Of a DNA stretch of 64,000 nucleotides, positions 31,190 through 40,272 are shown piece after piece. The translations under genes were made by a program, and so were the position numbers. Source of the stretch: Parapedobacter luteus (GTDB taxonomy: Bacteria; Bacteroidota; Bacteroidia; Sphingobacteriales; Sphingobacteriaceae); the NCBI RefSeq assembly GCF_900168055.1, contig NZ_FUYS01000010.1, forward strand, positions 1 through 64,000. Direction: 5' to 3'. The notes under the pieces are model-generated. The model saw nothing but the letters and a program-made list of their open reading frames with translations. It was not told the origin of the DNA and made no database searches. The first letter of the stretch is position 1, and every line of letters starts with the position of its first letter.

Positions 31190-32944
31190 CTATCCGCTGA
31201 AATAGCCATATGCGGCCAGAATAAGTACGATGATCCCCAGTGAAAAAATTACATCCCATTTGTTCCAGCTCGCGCGGCTTTCTTTTCGGTGCTCATCCGT
31301 GATGGTGCCGAACGTCAGTCCGGCTATTTTTTCATATGCAGGCGCAGTCGTAGCGTAGCTCACTACAAACATCACCATCAAGCTGATAAGGAAAATGATA
31401 AGGCTGTAATACTGGAAGAACATGTTGTTTATAATCCATAGGAACGAGCCTTCCGGATAAGTGAATCCACTGGACAGTTTAACGGGCGTATCAATCGCCA
31501 GCCGCAGCAAACCCAATAAGAAGCCCGTATAAAGTGCGGCCAGGCATCCTTTGGCGTTGAGCCGTTTGTGGAAAATACCTGCAAAGAAAACCACCGCAAT
31601 GGGCGGTGCGAGATAAGATTGCACCCCCTGTAGGTAATCGTATAAGCCTTTGCCGCCCCGTATTACGGGTATCCATAGCAGACCGATGACAATCATAACC
31701 ACTGTGGCGACACGGCCAACCCATACCAGTTTTTCCTGCGGCACATTTGGGCGGAGTTTGGAATAAAAATCTATCGTAAACAAGGTAGAGGAGGCGTTGA
31801 ACGCTCCGGCAAGCGAGCTCATCAATGCAGCCAATAATCCGGCGACGACGAGACCTCGTATCCCAGCGGGAAGGATATTGGCGACCATCAGTGGAAACGC
31901 CTGCTGCGCATTATCACGGATAATTTCGCCATCGGGTCCGATCAGTTGCTGGGTCAAGGCCGGAATCTTTCCGCTTGAGGCCAGCGCGTAGCAGATAATG
32001 CCAGGGATAATAAAGATAAACACGGGGAAAAGTTTAAAGAACGCAGCGGCGATGGAACCTCTACGGGCTTCCGTTTCGTTGGGGGCTCCCAGTACGCGCT
32101 GTACAATATATTGGTCGGTCGTCCAATACCACAAGCCGATAATAGGCGCACAGAATAGCATACCCACCCATGGATAATTATCGTTGAAATACCACGCCAT
32201 GCGGCCTGTTTCCTTGACCGGGCTCCAGGTACCTTCCACGCCTTCGGGTACCAATGGCTTCCATAGGTTGAACATTTCGTCGTCTACCGCGGCGCGGAGG
32301 TTATCCCATCCTCCCATAGCCTGTAGGCCAAGGATGGTCACCAAAGCCGAACCAAAGATGAGAACAACCGTTTGGAATGCTTCAGTATACGCTACGGCCT
32401 TCATGCCCCCGATTGCTGTATATAGGCCAGTGAGGACGATGATAAGCACGGAGCCCACCCAAAAGCTGTCGAGGCCCATGAAGCCGATTTCGGGAAGCAG
32501 CACCATAAACACCATCCCTCCGGCGTATACGCCTACGGCGAGCTTTGTCAGCACATAGGCCACAAGCGAAATGGCGGAAAGCACGGTCCGCGCAGTAGGC
32601 GAAAAACGCTTTTCCAGAAACTCAGGCATTGTAAATACCTTTGAACGCATGTAAAATGGCACCAGCACCCACGCGAGGACAAGCAAACACCACGCGTGGA
32701 GCTCATAATGAGCCATGGCGACGCCATCTGTTGCACCTGACCCGGCGAGGCCTACGAGGTGTTCAGATCCGATGTTTGATGCGAAGATCGATGCGCCGAT
32801 GACAAACCAGCCCAGGCTTTTGCCGGCTAAAAAATACTCCTGCGCTGAATCTTTTTTCTTTCGCATTGTCCAGGCGGCGATGCCTGCAATCAGCAGGAAA
32901 TAGATGCCGACGATTATCCAATCTAGTGTCTCAAGGAGTTGCAT
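31190..32944 (-). CDS. sodium/solute symporter (SSS family), probable L-arabinose importer
   Basis: 584 residues with about 14 hydrophobic helices. Family marks are YFLAGKSLGWFVIGASIFASNIGSEHLVGLAG near the N-terminus and the central ALMSSLAGAFNASSTLFTIDFY. It resembles the SGLT/vSGLT sugar branch, including NIGSEHLVGLAGSG. It would take up a sugar with Na+ across the inner membrane. It lies 23 bases after araA, so L-arabinose is the likely cargo by context; the sequence alone does not fix the sugar. Confidence 0.92.
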   Translation of the reverse strand: MQLLETLDWIIVGIYFLLIAGIAAWTMRKKKDSAQEYFLAGKSLGWFVIGASIFASNIGSEHLVGLAGSGATDGVAMAHYELHAWCLLVLAWVLVPFYMRSKVFTMPEFLEKRFSPTARTVLSAISLVAYVLTKLAVGVYAGGMVFMVLLPEIGFMGLDSFWVGSVLIIVLTGLYTAIGGMKAVAYTEAFQTVVLIFGSALVTILGLQAMGGWDNLRAAVDDEMFNLWKPLVPEGVEGTWSPVKETGRMAWYFNDNYPWVGMLFCAPIIGLWYWTTDQYIVQRVLGAPNETEARRGSIAAAFFKLFPVFIFIIPGIICYALASSGKIPALTQQLIGPDGEIIRDNAQQAFPLMVANILPAGIRGLVVAGLLAALMSSLAGAFNASSTLFTIDFYSKLRPNVPQEKLVWVGRVATVVMIVIGLLWIPVIRGGKGLYDYLQGVQSYLAPPIAVVFFAGIFHKRLNAKGCLAALYTGFLLGLLRLAIDTPVKLSSGFTYPEGSFLWIINNMFFQYYSLIIFLISLMVMFVVSYATTAPAYEKIAGLTFGTITDEHRKESRASWNKWDVIFSLGIIVLILAAYGYFSG

Positions 32945-32967
32945 AACGGGTTATAATTTGAGGTTAA

Positions 32968-34464
32968 TCAATGGGTGTTGTAATAGCCTTCATTCCATCG
33001 AATTTCTTTTTGAAAGTCTGCCAGATGGGTGTTTTTTCCGATATGGAGCAGCTCGATGTTGGCTATGTTTGCAAAGTCCCGGAAGTGGTCAATGGTCAGG
33101 TTTTGGCTATAAACGGTATGGTGTGCTCCGCCGGCGTATATCCATGCGCTACATCCGGTTTTCATGTCAGGCAAAGGCCTCCACAACACGCGCGCTACCG
33201 GTAGTTTAGGCAGCTGGTTTTGTGGTTCTTGGGCCTCGACTTCATTGACCACCAGTCTAAAACGGTCGCCCATATCGACAAGGCTGGCATTAAGGGCTGG
33301 GCCGCCGGCCGCATCAAACACAAGCCGTGCCGGGTCATCTTTACCGCCAATCCCCAGGGGATGGACCTCCAACGAAGGCTTACCCTTGGCCAAGGCGGGA
33401 TCCACTTCCAGCATATGTGCACCGAGCACCAACGTGTTTGAAGGATCGAGATGATACGTATAGTCTTCCATGAAGGCATTGCCCCCCGGTAAGCCGGAGG
33501 CCATAGCTTTTGCAGCGCGCACCAGCGCCGCGGTCTTCCAATCCCCTTCTCCGGCGTAGCCAAAGCCCGCCTGCATGAGCCGTTGCGTCGCGATGCCGGG
33601 AAGTTGTTTCAAGCCATGTAAGTCTTCAAACGTATTGGAAAACCCCTTAAAACCGCCATCCGTGAGAAATTGCCGCAGGCCGAGTTCGATCTGAGCTGCG
33701 TCACGCAGATTTTGACGTTTATCGCCTCCTGCCTGCACGTTGGGGGCTAAGGAATACGTGTGCTCGTATTCTTCAATCAGCGCGTCGATTTGGCTTTCAG
33801 TGATTTGGTTGACGATTTTTACTAAATCACCTACGGCATACGTGTTGACTGAAAACCCAAATTGGGTTTCTGCACTTACTTTGTCGCCGTCGGTGACCGC
33901 TACATATCGCATGTTGTCACCGAAACGAGCAAATTGCGCACCTTGCCAATCGTGCCACGCCGCAGCAGCGCGGGCCCATACATTGATTTGGTCAATCAGC
34001 TCATCGTCTTTCCAATGGCCGGTAACCACCTTACGATTGATTCGCATTTTTGAAACGATATGGCCAAATTCCCGATCGCCGTGCGCACTTTGGTTGAGGT
34101 TCATGAAGTCCATGTCAATACTGTTCCACGGAATATCCCTGTTGTATTGGGTGTGGAGATGCAACAACGGTTTATTGAGAATGTTCAATCCCCGTATCCA
34201 CATTTTGGCAGGAGAGAATGTGTGCATCCATGTGATGATGCCGATGCAATTTGGCGAGTGGTTGGCGTCAGCAATGGTATCGTAAATTTCCGCTGATGTT
34301 TTGACGATAGGCCTGAAGCGTACCTTCACCGGAATTTGGCCGGCCTGGTCGAGGTAATTGGCAATCTCCTCGGCATGTGCAGCAGCCTGCCTTAGTGTTT
34401 CCTCCCCATAAAGGTGTTGGCTTCCTGTGAGAAACCATACTTCTAAATTTTTAAGATTGATCAT
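32968..34464 (-). CDS. araA: L-arabinose isomerase
   Basis: Converts L-arabinose to L-ribulose with Mn2+. From ATG 34464 the protein has 498 residues, the usual length. The N-terminus [17 protein letters not shown] is diagnostic; other conserved blocks are [27 protein letters not shown], the [17 protein letters not shown] segment and [11 protein letters not shown]. The upstream in-frame extension to 34554 overlaps araD and is not conserved. Gene order on this strand is araB, araD, araA, symporter. Confidence 0.97.
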   Translation of the reverse strand: MINLKNLEVWFLTGSQHLYGEETLRQAAAHAEEIANYLDQAGQIPVKVRFRPIVKTSAEIYDTIADANHSPNCIGIITWMHTFSPAKMWIRGLNILNKPLLHLHTQYNRDIPWNSIDMDFMNLNQSAHGDREFGHIVSKMRINRKVVTGHWKDDELIDQINVWARAAAAWHDWQGAQFARFGDNMRYVAVTDGDKVSAETQFGFSVNTYAVGDLVKIVNQITESQIDALIEEYEHTYSLAPNVQAGGDKRQNLRDAAQIELGLRQFLTDGGFKGFSNTFEDLHGLKQLPGIATQRLMQAGFGYAGEGDWKTAALVRAAKAMASGLPGGNAFMEDYTYHLDPSNTLVLGAHMLEVDPALAKGKPSLEVHPLGIGGKDDPARLVFDAAGGPALNASLVDMGDRFRLVVNEVEAQEPQNQLPKLPVARVLWRPLPDMKTGCSAWIYAGGAHHTVYSQNLTIDHFRDFANIANIELLHIGKNTHLADFQKEIRWNEGYYNTH

Positions 34465-34513
34465 ATATTTCGTTAATTCGTGTCTTGCTATGTGGCTTTC
34501 GGCTTCGGCTTGA

Positions 34514-35221
34514 CTATTGTCCGTAGTACGAATCAGGCCCGTGCTTACGTTCAAAATGTTTTTTAATGAGCGCGTCTTTCAATCGTGGTGCATCCGGATT
34601 GATCTGCTCGGTGAGCGTGGCCATTTTGGCAACATATTCCAGTACAGCGCTATTGTACACCGCCTTTTCTGCTGTTTTCCCCCATGTAAACGGGGCATGG
34701 CTTCCGACAAGAATCATTTCCACTTCCTCGTAGTTGAGCTGATGTTCTTCGAAATGGTTGAGAATCTGGAATCCCGTTTCATACTCATAGTTGCCCGCGA
34801 TCATTTCGTCGGCCATGGGCGGCGCGCAGGGGATGTCCATTGTCAAGTGGTCGGCATGCGTAGTGCCATATATGGGGATGCCGCGCAGGCTTTGTGCCCA
34901 TGCCGTGGCATACGTCGAATGTGTATGCACAATGGCACCGATTTTTGGCCAGTGTTTATACAGGACCGCATGGGTTTTCGTGTCCGAAGACGGACGTAAA
35001 TCACCTTCGACAGTAACCCCTTCAAAATCGACGATAACCATTTTGTCAGGTGTGAGGTCGTTATACGCTACGCCGCTGGGTTTAATCGCAAACACGCCGG
35101 CTGCATGGTCGGCTACGCTGACATTGCCAAAGGTAAACAAGACAAGGCCCAACTGCGGCAGCTGCATATTGTGCTTGTATGCGGCCTGCCTGATTTCTTC
35201 GTAGTTGTTTGTCATGGTCAT
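34514..35221 (-). CDS. araD: L-ribulose-5-phosphate 4-epimerase
   Basis: Converts L-ribulose 5-phosphate to D-xylulose 5-phosphate, the last step before the pentose phosphate pathway. 235 residues, class II aldolase fold. Visible are [15 protein letters not shown], the metal-binding [12 protein letters not shown] with two His, and the third His in THADH. The ATG directly follows the araB stop codon (TAA then ATG), which points to translational coupling. Confidence 0.96.
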   Translation of the reverse strand: MTMTNNYEEIRQAAYKHNMQLPQLGLVLFTFGNVSVADHAAGVFAIKPSGVAYNDLTPDKMVIVDFEGVTVEGDLRPSSDTKTHAVLYKHWPKIGAIVHTHSTYATAWAQSLRGIPIYGTTHADHLTMDIPCAPPMADEMIAGNYEYETGFQILNHFEEHQLNYEEVEMILVGSHAPFTWGKTAEKAVYNSAVLEYVAKMATLTEQINPDAPRLKDALIKKHFERKHGPDSYYGQ

Positions 35222-36886
35222 TTAAATGGTTATTTGCGTTTCGATGAAGTCACCAAAGCTGCTATATTGCGTATACCGCTTGGCATATATTGCCGTATGC
35301 TGGAGGTTCGGGTGATATTCCATGTCGAATCCCTGGCCCATTTGCTGCATGGCCTCTTCTACACAGCTGAATACACCAGCGGCAGTCGCAGCGAACATCG
35401 CAGCGCCTATGGCACACGTTTGTTCTGAGCGATGCACTTTGATGGGCATGCCGATGACATCGGCCATCAGCTGCATGACGAACGGCGACTTACGGGGTAT
35501 TCCTCCCAGCGCAATCAACCCTTTCACAGGAATGCCTTGTTCGATAAACCGGTCTACAATCTTTTTCGCGCCGAAAGCCGTAGCCTCCACAAGCGCTCGG
35601 AATAGGCGGGGTGCATCAGACGCCAAATCGATGCCCATTATGGCTCCCTTCAATAGCTGGTTGGCATCTGGCGTACGCCTGCCGTTGAGCCAGTCGATCG
35701 CTAATTCACTGTCGGTTGACGGCGTGAGCAGCGCAGCCTGTTTGCTGAGCTCGACCAAGATTTGTTTTTCCAGCCGCTCTGCAACGTCAGTCGAAACCTT
35801 TTGATCAAAGCCTCCCATTAGTGCTTTCAAGGGCCATATCAATAGGTTTTTGAACCAGGCGTAGGCATCACCGAAAGCAGACTGGCCAGCTTCAAGCCCA
35901 ATCATACCGGGGATGACAGAACCATCAACTTGACCACAGATACCTTGCACCAATTTTCCCGCCATTTCGGATTTGGGGGCCACCAAAATATCACACGTGG
36001 AAGTACCGATAATTTTGCTGAGGTAGTAAGGTTCGATCTGTCCGCCTACGGCACCCATATGGCAGTCGAAGGCACCTATGCCCACTACTACGTTGGTGGC
36101 AAGGCCTAATTTTTCAGCCCAGGATGCACTTAAGGTTCCAGCCCCTTGGGCTGCTGTGAAGGTTTCGGCAGGTAGTTTGCCCGTAAACCCGTCCAACAGT
36201 GGATCCAGCGAAGCAAAAAAATCGTTCGGCGGAAATCCGCCAAATTCAGCGGCCCATAATGATTTATGCCCGGCAGAGCAAACGCCGCGCTTGATTTGAG
36301 TAACGTGGTTCCCGCCGCATAGCAAGAAAGGGATCCAATCACAATGTTCCACCCACGAGTGGGTGGCCTGACGTACCTGTTCATCCTGCCGGAAAATATG
36401 GAGAAGTTTGGCCCAGAACCACTCAGAAGAATAAATACCACCTACATATTGCAGGTAGTTTGTTTCAAATCGCCCGGCATGTGTATTAATCTCTGCTGCT
36501 TCCTTCACGGACGTGTGGTCTTTCCAAAGCACAAACATGGCGTTTGGATTGTCGGCAAATTCTGGGCGCAAGGATAGGGGCATCCCTTGCTGGTCAACAG
36601 CAACAGGTGTAGAACCGGTCGTATCTACCGAAATACCAACAACATTTTTGGCGATGGTATTGCCCGCTTGAGTCACGCATGAGCGAATCGTGTATTCCAG
36701 CCCTTCGATGTAATCGAGCGGGTGTTGTCTAAATTGATTTTGCGCCGGATTGCAATACAAACCCGCTTTCCAACGCGGATATTCAAAAACGGATGTCGCT
36801 ATTTCCGTGCCATCAGCAGTACTTACCAATACAGAACGTACAGAATCTGTTCCAAAATCTACGCCTATAACATAACTGATATCCAT
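35222..36886 (-). CDS. araB: L-ribulokinase
   Basis: Phosphorylates L-ribulose at O5 using ATP. 554 residues, FGGY kinase family: phosphate-binding GVDFGTDSVRSVLV at the N-terminus, GISVDTTGSTPVAVD, GAFDCHMGAVGG, and the C-terminal GGIPRKSPFVMQLMADVIGMPI. It is the first gene of the minus-strand ara operon. A TGTCA-N17-TGACA inverted repeat lies 19 bases upstream, placed where an operator could act. Confidence 0.97.
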   Translation of the reverse strand: MDISYVIGVDFGTDSVRSVLVSTADGTEIATSVFEYPRWKAGLYCNPAQNQFRQHPLDYIEGLEYTIRSCVTQAGNTIAKNVVGISVDTTGSTPVAVDQQGMPLSLRPEFADNPNAMFVLWKDHTSVKEAAEINTHAGRFETNYLQYVGGIYSSEWFWAKLLHIFRQDEQVRQATHSWVEHCDWIPFLLCGGNHVTQIKRGVCSAGHKSLWAAEFGGFPPNDFFASLDPLLDGFTGKLPAETFTAAQGAGTLSASWAEKLGLATNVVVGIGAFDCHMGAVGGQIEPYYLSKIIGTSTCDILVAPKSEMAGKLVQGICGQVDGSVIPGMIGLEAGQSAFGDAYAWFKNLLIWPLKALMGGFDQKVSTDVAERLEKQILVELSKQAALLTPSTDSELAIDWLNGRRTPDANQLLKGAIMGIDLASDAPRLFRALVEATAFGAKKIVDRFIEQGIPVKGLIALGGIPRKSPFVMQLMADVIGMPIKVHRSEQTCAIGAAMFAATAAGVFSCVEEAMQQMGQGFDMEYHPNLQHTAIYAKRYTQYSSFGDFIETQITI

Positions 36887-36905
36887 AAAGCTAACTGGTT
36901 AGTCG

Positions 36906-36932
36906 TGTCAAATTAACATTTAATCAATGACA
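36906..36932. promoter_or_regulatory. candidate operator upstream of araB
   Basis: TGTCA (36906-36910) and TGACA (36928-36932) form a perfect 5-base inverted repeat with a 17-base A/T-rich spacer. It lies in the 96-base gap between araB and araR. By position it could bind AraR; I have no direct evidence. Confidence 0.35.
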
Positions 36933-36982
36933 ATTAAAAGCAAAACGAAATAAAATTTTATTTATTGCGCGTGTCTGTTTGG

Positions 36983-37681
36983 CTAATATTCAGGATTTGA
37001 TACGAAATTCAGGAATTTTGTAAATTTTTCCTTATACGTCGCCTTATCCAATTTATAGTAAAAAGCTCCTTTTTTTGAGTTTTCTTTATCTTTGTCTAAT
37101 TGTTTAATGAGCAATCCGGTAGAACGTAGCTTCCGTGTAAAATTGCGTTTATCCAACTCCACGTCATATACTTGTTCATATAACGTCATGATTTGCGGAA
37201 TGGTAAATTTTTCGGGGAGCAACTCAAAGAGGATAGGATGTAATGCTGCTTTATAACGCAATTTATTCTTTGCATTTTGCACCATCTCGTCGTGGTCGAA
37301 GATGAGCTTAGGCACCCGGTTTAAGGGAAACCATTCTGCACGATAATCATCACTAAGTTGTTTTTCATACTTTTTGATATCAATAAGCGCAAAGTATGTG
37401 ATACTGACCGTACGTTCGATAGGATCCCGATTTGGTTTGCCGAAAACTAAGAGCTGCTCCATGTAGACATTTTCCAGCCCCGTGAGCTGCTTTAAAACGC
37501 GGGAAGCCGCATCTTCGGGTTTTTCATCCGATTGGACAAAACCACCCATTAAGCTCCATTTGTTTTTTTCCGGTTCAAACCCTCTCTTTATCAATAACAA
37601 TTTAAGTTCATATCCATCAAATCCGAAAATGATGCAGTCTACCGCAACAAGGATGCGGCTCTGTTTTATGTATCTTGTCAT
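36983..37681 (-). CDS. araR: AraR, Nudix-type L-arabinose regulator
   Basis: 232 residues: an N-terminal Nudix domain (about 1-150) and a C-terminal winged helix (about 155-225). The Nudix box is broken: where the catalytic signature needs REUxEE, this protein has SRVLKQL (near 61-67), so hydrolysis is unlikely. This layout matches the NrtR/AraR regulators of Bacteroidota, which repress arabinose genes and release DNA on binding L-arabinose. It sits between the araBDA operon and the divergent GH51 gene, the expected place for a local regulator. Confidence 0.9.
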   Translation of the reverse strand: MTRYIKQSRILVAVDCIIFGFDGYELKLLLIKRGFEPEKNKWSLMGGFVQSDEKPEDAASRVLKQLTGLENVYMEQLLVFGKPNRDPIERTVSITYFALIDIKKYEKQLSDDYRAEWFPLNRVPKLIFDHDEMVQNAKNKLRYKAALHPILFELLPEKFTIPQIMTLYEQVYDVELDKRNFTRKLRSTGLLIKQLDKDKENSKKGAFYYKLDKATYKEKFTKFLNFVSNPEY

Positions 37682-38183
37682 AATTCTTGGTTTTCACCAT
37701 TCGAAGTTAATGCAATAATAGTGGATTCAAATGGGATTGTTTGACATAAATTAGCTTTTTAACATCAAATATTGTCGGAATTTATAGTGATATGTTGTCC
37801 GGAAATGACATTATTTTATCATGTCTTGATTTGTGTGCGTAAAATCAAGACTTTCGATGTGATTTTAAAAATCTGTAAATGAATAGGTTGTGCGGTGTCT
37901 AAAAATCATGCGCGACTTTTTTTAATTGTTTTCTTGACGTTTAATTAAAATTGTCCGAATTTAGTGATACCGATTCGTGTTGATCCGAAAGCGGCCCAAT
38001 TATAACTAAATTGATAGGACGATGCTGGTTATCTATTTACTTCTTAGCATTCTCTTCCACGCTTGTATTGTCATTGCCGAAGGTGCTCACATCCTTGTTA
38101 TTCCGGATGCGTCAGCGATGCCGCGGCTCGGGCAGTCGGGCAAGCGCTTTACATTGTACCATTTCAAAATTTAACGTAGAACC
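37682..38183. promoter_or_regulatory. araR / arabinofuranosidase divergent control region
   Basis: About 500 A/T-rich bases with no long gene. Three copies of a TTGTCnGAA-like element occur: ATTGTCGGAATTTATAGTGATA at 37771-37792 (split here: ATTGTCGGAA then TTTATAGTGATA), TTGTCCGGAA at 37795-37804, and ATTGTCCGAATTTAGTGATA at 37950-37969. Copies 1 and 3 agree over about 20 positions apart from a 2-base gap. An inverted repeat TGACA (37806-37810) / TGTC (37822-37825) lies next to copy 2. These could be regulator sites for araR and the GH51 gene. A 50-codon frame occupies the 3' part. Confidence 0.5.
38022..38174 (+). CDS. possible 50-residue hydrophobic peptide
   Basis: ATG 38022 to TAA 38174 encodes 50 residues starting MLVIYLLLSILFHACIVIAE, a signal- or membrane-like segment, then a short basic tail (GQSGKRFTLYHF). 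It ends 9 bases before the GH51 start and could be a leader peptide or chance. I know no homologue. Confidence 0.25.
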   Translation: MLVIYLLLSILFHACIVIAEGAHILVIPDASAMPRLGQSGKRFTLYHFKI

Positions 38184-39752
38184 ATGACACTTCATTTAAG
38201 GAAACAGCTGGTGAGCATTTTGGCGTGCGGCGCAACATGTCTGACGGCCGAGGTTGGGTTTTCACAGCAGCCTATCGTCACATTTTCAAACCAACCGTCT
38301 GACATCACCATCAGCAGGCATATTTACGGCCATTTTGCTGAACACCTTGGCCGGTGCATATATGACGGCTTCTATGTCGGGGAGAACAATACCACTGTAC
38401 AGCATACAGCCGGAGTTCGGAATGATGTGGTAGAAGCACTTCGTAAGTTAAATATTCCCAACCTTCGATGGCCCGGAGGCTGTTTTGCCGATACCTATCA
38501 TTGGAAGGACGGGATTGGCCCCAAGGAGTCGCGCCCAGCGATCGTCAACACGTGGTGGGGTGGAGTGACCGAAGACAATAGCTTTGGTACGCACGATTTT
38601 CTGGACATGTGCGAACTGTTGGGCGCCGAACCTTACCTTGCTGGTAATGTAGCGACCGGCGAAGTGCAAGAACTGGCAGACTGGGTACAGTATGTGAACC
38701 ATGGCGGCAGAAGTCCGATGGCTGACCTACGTCGTGAAAATGGACGTGACGAACCTTGGGATGTCAAGTATTGGGGGGTTGGTAACGAAGCATGGGGATG
38801 CGGCGGTAACATGACGCCAAACTATTATGCCGATGTATACCGGCGGTACGCGACGTTCATGGCCGACTGGAACAATTCGGGGGGGATCTTCCGAATCGCG
38901 TCAGGAGCGAATAGTGGAGACTATAATTGGACGGAGACACTCATGAAGAATATCCCCCACCACCTTTTGGAAGGGGTCGCGTTGCACCACTACGCTGTAA
39001 TCGACTGGAGTAACAAAGGGCCGTCGACTACTTTTTCTGAGGAACAGTATTTCCGGACGATGAAGTCGGCTTGGCATATGGAAGAACTGGTGCGCAAACA
39101 TAGTGCTATCATGGATAAGTATGACCCTGACAAGAACGTCGCCTTGGTGGTTGATGAATGGGGTGGCTGGTATGACGTGGAGCCTGGCACCAATCCGGGA
39201 TTTTTGTTTCAACAAAACACCATGCGCGATGCGATGATAGCAGGCATTACACTCAATATTTTCAATAACCATGCAGCGCGCGTACGCATGGCCAATCTTG
39301 CTCAAACCATCAATGTACTTCAGGCTGTTATCCTCACCGAAGGCGAAAAGATGTTGTTGACGCCGACTTACCATGTGATGGAAATGTACAAAGTACATCA
39401 AGATGCAAGGCTGATACCGGTGGAAGTACAAACCGGGGCTTACAAGTTTGGCGATGAGGAGGTACCGGCAGTGTCGGTGTCGGCTTCGTTGGATAGCTTG
39501 GGTAATACCCACATTTCGCTGGTCAATATCCATCCAACCGAAGAACAGCGGGTTACGGTAAACCTGGACAAGACGTATGGCAAGGTGGAAGGGCGGGTAC
39601 TGACGTCCGGCGACCTGAAAGACCATAATACCTTCGAGCACCCGGATCGGATTCAGCCCGCCGTGTTCAATGATGCTCAGCTGAAGGACAAAATGTTGGA
39701 CGTGCGGTTAGCACCGTTCACAGTTGTTGTACTCACATTACACGGATCATGA
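38184..39752 (+). CDS. abfA: GH51 alpha-L-arabinofuranosidase, secreted
   Basis: Removes terminal alpha-L-arabinofuranose from arabinan, arabinoxylan or arabinogalactan. 522 residues with a signal peptide (about 1-27, cleavage near FSQ). GH51 landmarks: HIYGHFAEHLGRCIYDG, LRWPGGCFADTYHWKDGIGP, the acid/base Glu202 in GVGNEAWGCGG and the nucleophile Glu325 in VVDEWGGWYD. The C-terminal beta domain is complete. It is divergent from araR across the control region and is followed by a strong terminator, so it is probably a single-gene transcript. Confidence 0.95.
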   Translation: MTLHLRKQLVSILACGATCLTAEVGFSQQPIVTFSNQPSDITISRHIYGHFAEHLGRCIYDGFYVGENNTTVQHTAGVRNDVVEALRKLNIPNLRWPGGCFADTYHWKDGIGPKESRPAIVNTWWGGVTEDNSFGTHDFLDMCELLGAEPYLAGNVATGEVQELADWVQYVNHGGRSPMADLRRENGRDEPWDVKYWGVGNEAWGCGGNMTPNYYADVYRRYATFMADWNNSGGIFRIASGANSGDYNWTETLMKNIPHHLLEGVALHHYAVIDWSNKGPSTTFSEEQYFRTMKSAWHMEELVRKHSAIMDKYDPDKNVALVVDEWGGWYDVEPGTNPGFLFQQNTMRDAMIAGITLNIFNNHAARVRMANLAQTINVLQAVILTEGEKMLLTPTYHVMEMYKVHQDARLIPVEVQTGAYKFGDEEVPAVSVSASLDSLGNTHISLVNIHPTEEQRVTVNLDKTYGKVEGRVLTSGDLKDHNTFEHPDRIQPAVFNDAQLKDKMLDVRLAPFTVVVLTLHGS

Positions 39753-39856
39753 ATGCGTTGAAGCCAAAAAGCGGTGTCGGAAGATTGAGGGCTGAGCAAA
39801 GAAGGTTTCTGCGGTATCGGGTAAAATAAAGGAAGGACTCCGTAGTGACTTATTTG

Positions 39857-39891
39857 AGCAGAGCGGCGAAAAAGGTCGCTCTGCTTTTTTT
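39857..39891 (+). terminator. intrinsic terminator after the GH51 gene
   Basis: AGCAGAGCG (39857-39865) pairs perfectly with CGCTCTGCT (39877-39885), followed by seven T. Confidence 0.92.
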
Positions 39892-40272
39892 ATCAAAATC
39901 CCATGAAGTGGAGGTGTGCTGGCTGTCCCTGGGGAGCTTTTAACAGTCTTTTTTATTGAATTGTATTTAATATTTGATAGTTTTAGAGTTATTCTACCAA
40001 GTTAGACGATAATTGGCTGCTTAAGCGAAAAACAACAAAGACATATAAGTGTTTATTTAACGATAAAAGTTGCAGCTACCTTTTTGCACGGCTTTTGTCG
40101 CCAGGGAACGTTTATGATTTGCCTTTCACGAAACCAATTTATGAGTCTTAAACAGGCCTATTGTTTTTTGTGTTTTGTTTTTTCCGTAGGAAAGACGTTG
40201 CTATCGCTTATCCGTAATACATAAATATTTATCAATAACCCTTTAATTATTAACTTATTAAAACACACAATT
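39892..40272. other. region upstream of SusC
   Basis: About 380 A/T-rich bases with no supported gene. It presumably holds the SusC/SusD promoter. The best candidate is TACCTTTTTG near 40075, an imperfect -7 box. No copies of the TTGTCnGAA element were seen. Confidence 0.4.

Noticed and set aside
33740-34285. A 181-codon plus-strand frame opposite araA
   Set aside because: It is antisense to well-conserved araA codons and has no recognisable domain or promoter.
38901-39641. A 246-codon minus-strand frame opposite the GH51 gene
   Set aside because: It is a shadow of the strongly conserved GH51 reading frame.
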